Assembly (NCBI GenBank): GCA_028819675.1
Contig: JAPPKT010000401.1
Location: 1-8,598, forward strand
DNA from: Caldilineaceae bacterium
GTDB lineage: Bacteria > Chloroflexota > Anaerolineae > Caldilineales > Caldilineaceae
Direction of reading: 5' to 3'
DNA length: 8,598 nt
The notes beneath the pieces were generated by a model. The model was given only the letters and a program-made list of their open reading frames with translations. It searched no databases and was not told the origin of the DNA. How positions within the stretch are numbered: position 1 is the first letter of the stretch; every line of letters starts with the position of its first letter. A program made the position numbers and the translations under genes. Shown in pieces: positions 1-5,442 of the stretch.

Positions 1-165
1 GCACTGGAGATCGCGGTCGCGCTGCGCGAGTCCCACCGCCGGGGCGGTCGCCGCATCGATCTGCCTGTTGCCGACCGCTCCCTTCGTATTCTGTCTGTCG
101 AAATAGGTGGGGACGCCGTGCCCGCCCGCGTACGGCGGCTGCAACAAGCACCCGCGGGCGCATAG
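1..165 (+). CDS. Gfo/Idh/MocA-family oxidoreductase, C-terminal fragment (cut by window edge)
   Basis: Only the last 54 codons are visible, in frame 1 from the first base and ending at TAG. They read ALEIAVALRESHRRGG, then RRIDLPVADRSLRIL, then PARVRRLQQAPAGA. This is nearly the same as the C-termini of the next two genes (ALEIAIALRESHRQGG...DLPLADRSLR...VPARVRRL), so it is the tail of a close paralog of those NAD(P)-dependent dehydrogenases. The rest of the gene, including the Rossmann and catalytic parts, lies to the left and cannot be judged. The following gene begins 42 bp after the stop, which suggests cotranscription. Identification rests entirely on similarity to the complete neighbours, but that similarity is strong over the whole visible length. 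Confidence 0.88.
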   Translation, partial: ALEIAVALRESHRRGGRRIDLPVADRSLRILSVEIGGDAVPARVRRLQQAPAGA

Positions 166-192
166 CCGCCATTGATCCGGCTACCACTGTAT

Positions 193-199
193 TGGGGAG
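193..199 (+). promoter_or_regulatory. Shine-Dalgarno deciding the 208 start
   Basis: The run GGGGAGA lies 8 nt before the ATG at 208. It favours this ATG over the in-frame TTG at 172, which would add 12 residues (MIRLPLYWGDLG) ahead of the Rossmann strand that the closest paralog (start 1561) lacks. Confidence 0.7.
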
Positions 200-207
200 A
201 CTTGGGC

Positions 208-1329
208 ATGCCAGGGAAGGTTTTTCGAGCCGCCGTTATCGGCCTCGGGCGAATGGGCAGTACTTTCGACGACGAAATCACGCAGGGCGGACAGTTCTTC
301 ATGCCTTATTGTCATGCCCCCACCTATGTTGCCTCTCATTACACAGACCTGGTCGCCGGCGCCGATCCCCATGCGGAGCAGGGCGAAATCTTCGCCGATC
401 GCTGGGGTCTGGAAAGAGGACAGATATACGCCGACTACCGTGAAATGCTGGAGGCGGAACAGCCCGAATTCGTGAGCATCTGCACCACCGCTCGTCACCG
501 CGCCGCAATTCTGATCGACTCGATCAATGCAGGTGTCAAAGCGATCTGGGCTGAGAAGCCGTTCACAATCAGCCTGGCCGAGGCCGACGAGGTAAACGAA
601 CTCAGCAGCCGCAAGGGTGTTGCCATCGCAGTCAACTGCTCCCGCCGCTACAACGTCTTCTTCAACCAGGCGCGCCGCATGGTCGACGAGGGGGAACTGG
701 GCGAGATCCTGCAAATAACCGCCTACACGCAATGCAACCTCTCCCACAACGGCAGCCACGCCATCGACGCCATGCGTTACCTCGTCAACGCAGATGTACA
801 GTGGGTGTTCGGCGAGATGGAGTCGGACGAAAGGGCGGCCGGCGAGGAGGACCTAATGGGCAACGGCTACCTGGCCTTTGACAACGGAGCGCGCGGCTTC
901 ATTCGCGGTACAGCGACTGGCGCCGCCCCCTGGGAATTTGACCTGATCGGGACCGAAGGACGGGTCCGCAACCTCGCGCAAGGCATGGAAACGCAGTACT
1001 ACCGCTGGGTGCCCGGCGGACTGCGCGACCAGGGACTGCCGGCCAGGGCGCCTTTCCCGCTGCCTACGCACATTCCGAGCTCGGGGCTCTCCGTAATCGA
1101 GGATCTCGTGGACTGCATCGAGACCGGCAGACAGCCGCGCTGCTCGGGCGATGATGGACGCAAGGCCCTGGAGATTGCTATCGCGCTGCGCGAATCGCAC
1201 CGCCAGGGCGGACGTCGTGTTGATCTGCCGTTGGCCGATCGCTCACTGCGCGTTTTGTCGAGTGAGATTCGCAGCGATGCCGTACCCGCACGTGTCCGCA
1301 GACTGCAAAGCAATCCTGCTGCCGCATAG
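208..1329 (+). CDS. Gfo/Idh/MocA-family NAD(P)-dependent oxidoreductase, tandem copy 2
   Basis: This is a predicted cytosolic dehydrogenase of 373 aa, a usual length for the family. The N-terminal Rossmann domain starts with VIGLGRMGS (glycine motif GLGRMG at residues 12-17), and the family EKP motif is at 116-118, with K117 the likely catalytic lysine. The C-terminal alpha/beta domain carries the SHAID segment (H184, D187), matching the family's usual His/Asp active-site pair. Known relatives oxidise or reduce hydroxyl groups of sugars, cyclitols or related compounds. The substrate here cannot be read from sequence. The protein is about 80% identical by hand count to the product of 1561-2670, and its tail matches the fragment at 1-165. 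The ATG at 208 is chosen for its Shine-Dalgarno and because it aligns with the paralog's start. There is no signal peptide or membrane segment. Confidence 0.92.
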   Translation: MPGKVFRAAVIGLGRMGSTFDDEITQGGQFFMPYCHAPTYVASHYTDLVAGADPHAEQGEIFADRWGLERGQIYADYREMLEAEQPEFVSICTTARHRAAILIDSINAGVKAIWAEKPFTISLAEADEVNELSSRKGVAIAVNCSRRYNVFFNQARRMVDEGELGEILQITAYTQCNLSHNGSHAIDAMRYLVNADVQWVFGEMESDERAAGEEDLMGNGYLAFDNGARGFIRGTATGAAPWEFDLIGTEGRVRNLAQGMETQYYRWVPGGLRDQGLPARAPFPLPTHIPSSGLSVIEDLVDCIETGRQPRCSGDDGRKALEIAIALRESHRQGGRRVDLPLADRSLRVLSSEIRSDAVPARVRRLQSNPAAA

Positions 1330-1560
1330 CGAGTGAAGATAGGTGGCCTGCAATTACTGCGGCTTTGCCAGATCGGTGAGAGTGACAGCTACTTTTCCGC
1401 CCTTGCAACTGTTGAAGGACTGCTGCTCAAGGTAACAGAAGGTGTCGCCGCTTGCTCTTCGAGCACTTCTCATTTCAGCACTGTCGGGCGTCCGGAACCC
1501 CATTTTTGCCATGGTCGCCGGGAACGACATTTTGGTCGGACGGCCTTAGGAGAAACAGCA
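1330..1560 (+). other. 231-bp intergenic spacer between paralogs, possible promoter region
   Basis: This is the longest non-coding gap in the window. The frame of the downstream gene stays open back to a GTG at 1333. The extra 76 residues have no dehydrogenase-like sequence and no counterpart in the paralogs, so I treat the gap as non-coding. It is visibly less GC-rich than the genes. TTGAAG at 1412-1417 followed by TAACAG at 1433-1438 is a poor sigma-70-like pair with a 15-nt spacer. A small dyad TGCTC-TTC-GAGCA lies at 1453-1465. CGTCCG near 1490 could pair with CGGACG near 1537. None is convincing alone. An internal promoter here is a guess based on gap length. Confidence 0.35.
1548..1552 (+). 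promoter_or_regulatory. Shine-Dalgarno deciding the 1561 start
   Basis: AGGAG sits 8 nt before the ATG at 1561. It supports starting the protein at MTARTYRAAVIGLG rather than at the GTG at 1333 far upstream. Confidence 0.8.
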
Positions 1561-2670
1561 ATGACCGCAAGAACCTATCGCGCAGCTGTAATCGGTTTGG
1601 GGCGGATGGGCAGCACTTTCGACGATGAAATCCGGCAGGGCGGGCAGTTCTTTATGCCCTACTGTCACGCCCCTACCTATGTGGCCTCCCCCCACACCGA
1701 ACTGGTCGCAGGGGCCGACCCGCACGCAGAACAGGGCGCAATCTTCGCCGAACGCTGGGGTCTCGAAGACAGGCAGATCTATGCCGATTACCGCGAAATG
1801 CTGGAGGCGGAGCGGCCCGACTTCGTGAGCATGTGCACGACCGCACGTCTCCGCGCCTCAATCATGATCGATGCCATCAATGCCGGCGTTAAGGCGATCT
1901 GGGCAGAGAAGCCGTTCACCCTGAGCCTCGCCGAGGCCGATGAAGTGATCGAGCTCGCCGCCCGCAAGGGCGTAGCCGTCGCCGTAAACTGCTCCCGCCG
2001 CTACAACGTCTTCTTTACCGAGGCGCGCCGCATGGTCGAAGAAGGGGAACTGGGAGAGATTCTGCAGATCACCGCCTACACCCGCTGCACCCTATCCGCC
2101 AACGGCAGCCACGCCATCGACACCATGCGCTACCTTGCCGGCGGTGACGTCGAGTGGGTCTTCGGCGAAATGGAGTCGGACGAGAAGGCAGCAGGCGACG
2201 AAGATCTGATGGGCAACGGCTACATGGTGTTCGACAACAATGTACGCGGCTTTCTGCGCGGCACGCCCACGGGCGCCGCGCAGTGGGAATTCGATCTGAT
2301 CGGCACAGAGGGAAGGGTCCGTTCCCTGGCCCAAGGCATGGAGACGCAATACTACCGCTGGGTACCCGGCGGGCCGCGCGGCCGCAACCTGCCGGCGCGT
2401 GCACCATTCCCGCTGCCCACAACCATCCCCAGCATGGGCCTGGCCGTGATCGAAGATCTTGTGCAATGCATCGACACCGGCGCACCGCCCCGCTGCTCTG
2501 ACCAAGATGGACGAAAGGCGCTGGAGATTGCGATCGCGATGCGCGAGTCGCATCGTCAGGGCGGCCGTCGCATCGACCTGCCGCTGCCCGACCGTTCACT
2601 CCGCCTGCTCTCGTCCGAGACCGCCAACGACTCCGTTCCCGCCCGTATCCGCAGACTCAGTGGCCAGTGA
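1561..2670 (+). CDS. Gfo/Idh/MocA-family NAD(P)-dependent oxidoreductase, tandem copy 3
   Basis: This 369-aa protein is a close paralog of the preceding gene and has the same layout: Rossmann glycine motif GLGRMG at 12-17, EKP at 116-118 (K117), SHAID with H184 and D187, and the same DLPLPDRSLR-type C-terminal strand. The loop after the glycine motif is well conserved between both copies (STFDDEI, then QGGQFFMPYCHAPTY around residues 26-40). It differs completely in the fourth gene, so it may belong to the substrate or cofactor pocket of this subgroup. Copy-specific differences cluster lightly at residues 44-47, 192-195, 273-276, 309-315 and the C-terminus. The next gene starts 60 bp downstream with its own Shine-Dalgarno, consistent with an operon. 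Reaction class is secure at family level; the substrate is unknown. Confidence 0.92.
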   Translation: MTARTYRAAVIGLGRMGSTFDDEIRQGGQFFMPYCHAPTYVASPHTELVAGADPHAEQGAIFAERWGLEDRQIYADYREMLEAERPDFVSMCTTARLRASIMIDAINAGVKAIWAEKPFTLSLAEADEVIELAARKGVAVAVNCSRRYNVFFTEARRMVEEGELGEILQITAYTRCTLSANGSHAIDTMRYLAGGDVEWVFGEMESDEKAAGDEDLMGNGYMVFDNNVRGFLRGTPTGAAQWEFDLIGTEGRVRSLAQGMETQYYRWVPGGPRGRNLPARAPFPLPTTIPSMGLAVIEDLVQCIDTGAPPRCSDQDGRKALEIAIAMRESHRQGGRRIDLPLPDRSLRLLSSETANDSVPARIRRLSGQ

Positions 2671-2718
2671 CTGGACTGACTCTCTCAGATCTGGTCAAGC
2701 CGCTGGCCATCGTCTACT

Positions 2719-2723
2719 GGAGA
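2719..2723 (+). promoter_or_regulatory. Shine-Dalgarno deciding the 2731 start
   Basis: GGAGA lies 7 nt before the ATG at 2731 but almost touches the in-frame ATG at 2725. The later ATG has proper spacing and gives MTDKTYRVAIIGLG, matching MTARTYRAAVIGLG of the preceding paralog. Confidence 0.75.
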
Positions 2724-2730
2724 AATGCAC

Positions 2731-3762
2731 ATGACCGACAAAACCTATCGTGTCGCCATCATCGGACTGGGTCGGATGGGCAGCACAATCGACGACGAGT
2801 TCCCCGACAGGAGTCCCCCCTACTCGGTTGCGGCCTCCTGCAAAGCCAGCCAACGCTTGCAGGTGGTCACCGGTGCCGACATCGATGCCTCCAAACGGGC
2901 GGCTTTCTCAGAGCGTTGGGGCGTCGACGCGCTCTACGAGGACTACGTCGAGATGATCCGCCAGGAGGACCCCGACATGGTTGCCGTCTGCACGCGCGGC
3001 CATCTCCACGCCGAGATGGCGACGCGTTCCGCGGAAGAGGGAGTCCGGCTCATCTTCTGCGAAAAAGCGATCGCCTGTTCCATGGAGGAAGCCGATGGGA
3101 TCCTCAAGGCGGTCCAGGAAAACGGCTCCCTCTTCAACTCAGGTGTCCTGCGCCGCTTCAATCTGCGCTACCACCAGGCGCGTGACCTGATCAGGAATGG
3201 GGAAATTGGCGAACCCAAGGCCGCCATTCACTATGCCAGCACAAACCTGCTCCACGGACACATTCACTCCATCGACACATTGAGCTTCCTGCTGGACGAT
3301 CCTAAGGTCGAGAGCATTTGGGGCGAGCTGAACACCATCGATCATCGGATCCCTGACAACCGCCTCGAAGATGATCCCTACGGCATATTCCAACTTACCT
3401 TTGCCAATGGCATCGCTGCCACCAGCGTCCCGGCCGGCAACTGGGAATTCGAAGTGATGGGCGACGGCGGAAGCGTGCGCGTATTCGACAACGGAAACGG
3501 CCTGCAGCTGCGAAAAAACCAGGCTGGCAAATCGCGCATCGCCGCCGAAGTCCCCGTCGAGCTGGTACCTGACCACAGCGCGACGCAGTACTGCCTGGAG
3601 GACCTGGTCCTTGCGCACGAAGAGGGACGGCAAACATTGGGTCCGGTCGAAGTCGCCCATCATCTGACCGAGGTCTGCCTGGCGCTTGCAGAGAGCCACC
3701 GCCAGGAAAAGAGGGTCAGCCTGCCGCTGGAAAACCGATCACTCTACATCTTTCACCGTTGA
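2731..3762 (+). CDS. Gfo/Idh/MocA-family oxidoreductase, diverged fourth member
   Basis: This 343-aa dehydrogenase is related to the three preceding ones but much more distant. The N-terminus matches (TYRVAIIGLGRMGSTIDDE, glycine motif GLGRMG at 12-17), as does the end (ALAESHRQ...SLPLENRSLYIF), so common ancestry is clear. The middle differs. The usual EKP motif reads EKA (E111, K112, A113), keeping the lysine but losing the proline. The active-site segment is HGHIHSIDTL, with H179 and D182 in the family positions. It lacks the CHAPTY loop and the YYRWVPGG segment of the tandem copies, making it about 26-30 residues shorter. It probably acts on a related but different substrate, perhaps the next step of the same pathway (inference). 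The dioxygenase gene follows after 73 bp. An alternative start at 2725 would add only two residues. Confidence 0.9.
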   Translation: MTDKTYRVAIIGLGRMGSTIDDEFPDRSPPYSVAASCKASQRLQVVTGADIDASKRAAFSERWGVDALYEDYVEMIRQEDPDMVAVCTRGHLHAEMATRSAEEGVRLIFCEKAIACSMEEADGILKAVQENGSLFNSGVLRRFNLRYHQARDLIRNGEIGEPKAAIHYASTNLLHGHIHSIDTLSFLLDDPKVESIWGELNTIDHRIPDNRLEDDPYGIFQLTFANGIAATSVPAGNWEFEVMGDGGSVRVFDNGNGLQLRKNQAGKSRIAAEVPVELVPDHSATQYCLEDLVLAHEEGRQTLGPVEVAHHLTEVCLALAESHRQEKRVSLPLENRSLYIFHR

Positions 3763-3782
3763 ACCCCAACAATGCACATATC

Positions 3783-3801
3783 CAGGGCCGCGGCGGCCCT
3801 G
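3783..3801. promoter_or_regulatory. GC-rich perfect hairpin or dyad in the gap before the dioxygenase gene
   Basis: CAGGGCCGCGGCGGCCCTG forms an 8-bp perfect stem around a 3-nt centre. It starts 21 nt after the preceding stop and ends 34 nt before the next ATG. No T-run follows, so it is not a standard intrinsic terminator. It could be an attenuating or mRNA-stabilising hairpin, or an operator. Function is not shown by sequence. Confidence 0.5.
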
Positions 3802-3822
3802 CAACCAAAGCTTCACCCAAGT

Positions 3823-3830
3823 AGGGAGGA
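3823..3830 (+). promoter_or_regulatory. Strong Shine-Dalgarno deciding the 3836 start
   Basis: AGGGAGGA ends 5 nt before the ATG at 3836. The same frame is open back to 3686, but that part overlaps the previous gene and has no dioxygenase-like sequence. Confidence 0.85.
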
Positions 3831-3835
3831 CGACC

Positions 3836-4678
3836 ATGGACAAAGTGAAAGTCGACGACCGTGACTGGTCCAAACTGAGCTACGGCCAGCATGTTTACCA
3901 GCTCGAAGTGGAAGGCTACACCGTCATCCCCGATCTGCTCACGCAAGAGCATCTGGAGATTCTGCGTACAGAGACCGCCAAGTTGAATACATTCGCAGTG
4001 GACTACAGCGTTAAGCAGCAGGTCCGCCCCAAAGCCCAGTTCACAGGCGGCGCCATAACCGCGCTGATTGCCCATCAGCCCACGATCCACTTTCTGGAGC
4101 GCCTGTTTGGCGACGATATTGTGTTCATGTCATACGCCTACGCCCGCTCCGAACCGGGCCATCCGGGTATCAGCCTCCATACCGACGGCCAGCCCTATGG
4201 CTCGAAAATCTTCGGCTACGAGGGCAGCTGCCCCTGCATGGTCCGCGTGCTCTACTACCTCCAGGAGCTGACTGAAGAGGTCTCTCCATTTCGCGTGATC
4301 CCTCGCTCCCATCTCGTCATGCACGCGCACGGCAATCCCTACGTTCGCTATGAGTCCCACCCCGAGGAGGTCATGGTGACTGCCGCGGCCGGCTCTGCCG
4401 TGTTGATTAACCACAAAGTCTTCCATGGAAACTTTCCCAACGTGGGAGACTACGCCCGTGAACTGCTGGCCATCGCATATCGCCCTGCCTGGGCTGGTCC
4501 GGTCGAAGAGGAAGTAGATCAGTGGCCGGCTGAAGAATTGGCGAAACTGCCGTCCGACGTCAAACAATTCTTTATCGACCGCAACACTCGGAAATGGGAT
4601 TACGGCGGCGGCAACAAGCCGCCCAATATGGCCAGCGAGGCCCCCGGAATCAACCCTAGCCGCTGGGAGCTGGCATAG
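3836..4678 (+). CDS. Phytanoyl-CoA dioxygenase (PhyH)-like Fe(II)/2-oxoglutarate oxygenase
   Basis: This 280-aa protein fits the PhyH family, cytosolic non-haem iron oxygenases that couple 2-oxoglutarate decarboxylation to substrate hydroxylation. The N-terminal part has the typical 'GYTVIPDLLTQEHLEILR' pattern (residues 27-44). The metal site is visible as HTD (H115, D117) and the distal H197 in HKVFHGNF. R208 (YARELLAIAY) is placed to bind the 2-oxoglutarate carboxylate. RVIPRSHL at 153-160 corresponds to the family's usual 'PGSH' segment. All key residues are present, so the enzyme is probably active. Bacterial members hydroxylate diverse small molecules, so phytanoyl-CoA should not be assumed as substrate. 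The gene lies between the dehydrogenases and a hydrolase in the same direction, which suggests a shared pathway. The last about 50 residues after the core (KQFFIDRN...RWELA) are an extension of unknown role. Confidence 0.9.
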   Translation: MDKVKVDDRDWSKLSYGQHVYQLEVEGYTVIPDLLTQEHLEILRTETAKLNTFAVDYSVKQQVRPKAQFTGGAITALIAHQPTIHFLERLFGDDIVFMSYAYARSEPGHPGISLHTDGQPYGSKIFGYEGSCPCMVRVLYYLQELTEEVSPFRVIPRSHLVMHAHGNPYVRYESHPEEVMVTAAAGSAVLINHKVFHGNFPNVGDYARELLAIAYRPAWAGPVEEEVDQWPAEELAKLPSDVKQFFIDRNTRKWDYGGGNKPPNMASEAPGINPSRWELA

Positions 4679-4702
4679 CCAACTACCGGTGATTCGCGGC
4701 GA

Positions 4703-4717
4703 CTTGTTCACAACAAG
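4703..4717. promoter_or_regulatory. Perfect dyad CTTGTT-CAC-AACAAG before the hydrolase gene
   Basis: A 6-bp perfect inverted repeat with a 3-nt centre lies in the 77-bp gap, 24 nt after the dioxygenase stop and 38 nt before the next ATG. Its placement resembles the dyad at 3783-3801, but the sequence is different and AT-richer. No T-run follows, so a terminator is unlikely. A repressor-type operator or a weak RNA hairpin is possible; chance cannot be excluded. Confidence 0.4.
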
Positions 4718-4744
4718 GCAACCCGTTTCCCGCTGGCTTGGGAC

Positions 4745-4750
4745 AGGAGG
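4745..4750 (+). promoter_or_regulatory. Consensus Shine-Dalgarno deciding the 4756 start
   Basis: AGGAGG lies 5 nt before the ATG at 4756. It rules out the in-frame TTG at 4738, which lies upstream of this site. Confidence 0.85.
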
Positions 4751-4755
4751 GCCGG

Positions 4756-5388
4756 ATGCAGATTCCTGGCAATACCGTAGAAGTTCCTGAGATCCCGTGG
4801 CAGTCCACCGTCGAACTGCCTGCGCACAGCAGCGCCGTGATCGTCGTCGACATGCAGAACGACTTTGTCAAGGAAGGCGGCGCCCTGGTTGTGCCCGACG
4901 CCGCCTCCACACTCGACAATATGCAAAGCCTCCTGGCGCGCGCTCGCCGCGCCGGCGTGCGCATCGCCTACACACAGGACAGCCACTTCCCCGGCGATCC
5001 CGAATGGGAGATCTGGCCGCGTCACTGTGAAACAAATAGCTGGGGCTGGCAGATCGTTGAAGAGCTGGCGCCGCATCCGCAAGACCTCGTCTGCCAGAAA
5101 AGCCGCTATGACGGATTCTACGGCACTTGGCTTGAGCACTTCCTCGCCAACGTCTGGAATGTGCGCAACCTCGTGATTGTCGGGACCGTATCCAGCATCT
5201 GCGTCCTCCACACGGCTGCCTCAGCCAGCCTGCGCTGGTTCTCCGTCGTCGTGCCCGCCGACTGCATTTCAGCGCTGACCGAGTTTGACCAGGCCCTTAC
5301 TCTGCGACAGGTCTCCTGGCTCTATACCGGCAACGTCACCAGGACGGCCGGCTCCATCAAATTCAGCAACGGCGCACAAGAGCAGTAA
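4756..5388 (+). CDS. Isochorismatase-like cysteine hydrolase
   Basis: This 210-aa cytosolic hydrolase of the isochorismatase/nicotinamidase superfamily has a normal length for the family. The catalytic triad is complete: D32 in IVVDMQNDF, K115 in QKSRYDGFYGT, and nucleophile C149 in VGTVSSICVLHTA. The segment TQDSHFPGDPEWEIWPRHC (residues 73-91) corresponds to the metal-binding region of nicotinamidase-type members, with D75, H77 and H90 as candidate ligands. Family members hydrolyse amides or related C-N bonds (nicotinamide, N-carbamoylsarcosine, ureidoacrylate) or, in true isochorismatases, a vinyl ether. Having the cysteine argues for the amidase type over isochorismatase proper. The exact substrate is unknown. 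Position at the end of the oxidoreductase-dioxygenase series suggests it cleaves an amide in the same compound or an intermediate (inference). Confidence 0.9.
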   Translation: MQIPGNTVEVPEIPWQSTVELPAHSSAVIVVDMQNDFVKEGGALVVPDAASTLDNMQSLLARARRAGVRIAYTQDSHFPGDPEWEIWPRHCETNSWGWQIVEELAPHPQDLVCQKSRYDGFYGTWLEHFLANVWNVRNLVIVGTVSSICVLHTAASASLRWFSVVVPADCISALTEFDQALTLRQVSWLYTGNVTRTAGSIKFSNGAQEQ

Positions 5389-5442
5389 CCGGAGGCCCCC
5401 GAACTTGGCCCGGACCAGCACGCCGCCCGCAGCCCCCTGACT

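Larger units (their letters stand above)
1..2670 (+). repeat. Tandem gene duplication: at least three close dehydrogenase paralogs in a row
   Basis: The reading frames at 1-165, 208-1329 and 1561-2670 encode close paralogs in the same orientation. The two complete copies align without internal gaps, with roughly 71 differences in about 370 residues by eye. At DNA level there are exact stretches, for example 29 nt shared by 634-662 and 1987-2015. Most differences are scattered and conservative (I/V, D/E, L/M), so the copies are old enough to have diverged but remain under protein-level constraint. The spacers differ in length (42 bp and 231 bp) and are not recognisably similar. Confidence 0.85.

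Noticed and set aside
1453..1465. Small dyad TGCTC-TTC-GAGCA in the 231-bp spacer
   Set aside because: A 5-bp stem is expected by chance at this GC content; no supporting placement or T-run.
1333..1560. 76-residue N-terminal extension of the third dehydrogenase from a GTG
   Set aside because: No counterpart in the paralogs, sequence unlike the family, and a good Shine-Dalgarno is placed before the ATG at 1561.
3783..3801. Intrinsic terminator at the GC-rich hairpin
   Set aside because: The stem is good but the following bases (CAACCAAAGC) lack a T-run, and the next gene continues the same series closely.
3686..3835. 50-residue N-terminal extension of the dioxygenase
   Set aside because: Overlaps the previous gene's end in another frame, while the ATG at 3836 has a strong Shine-Dalgarno and gives a normal PhyH N-terminus.
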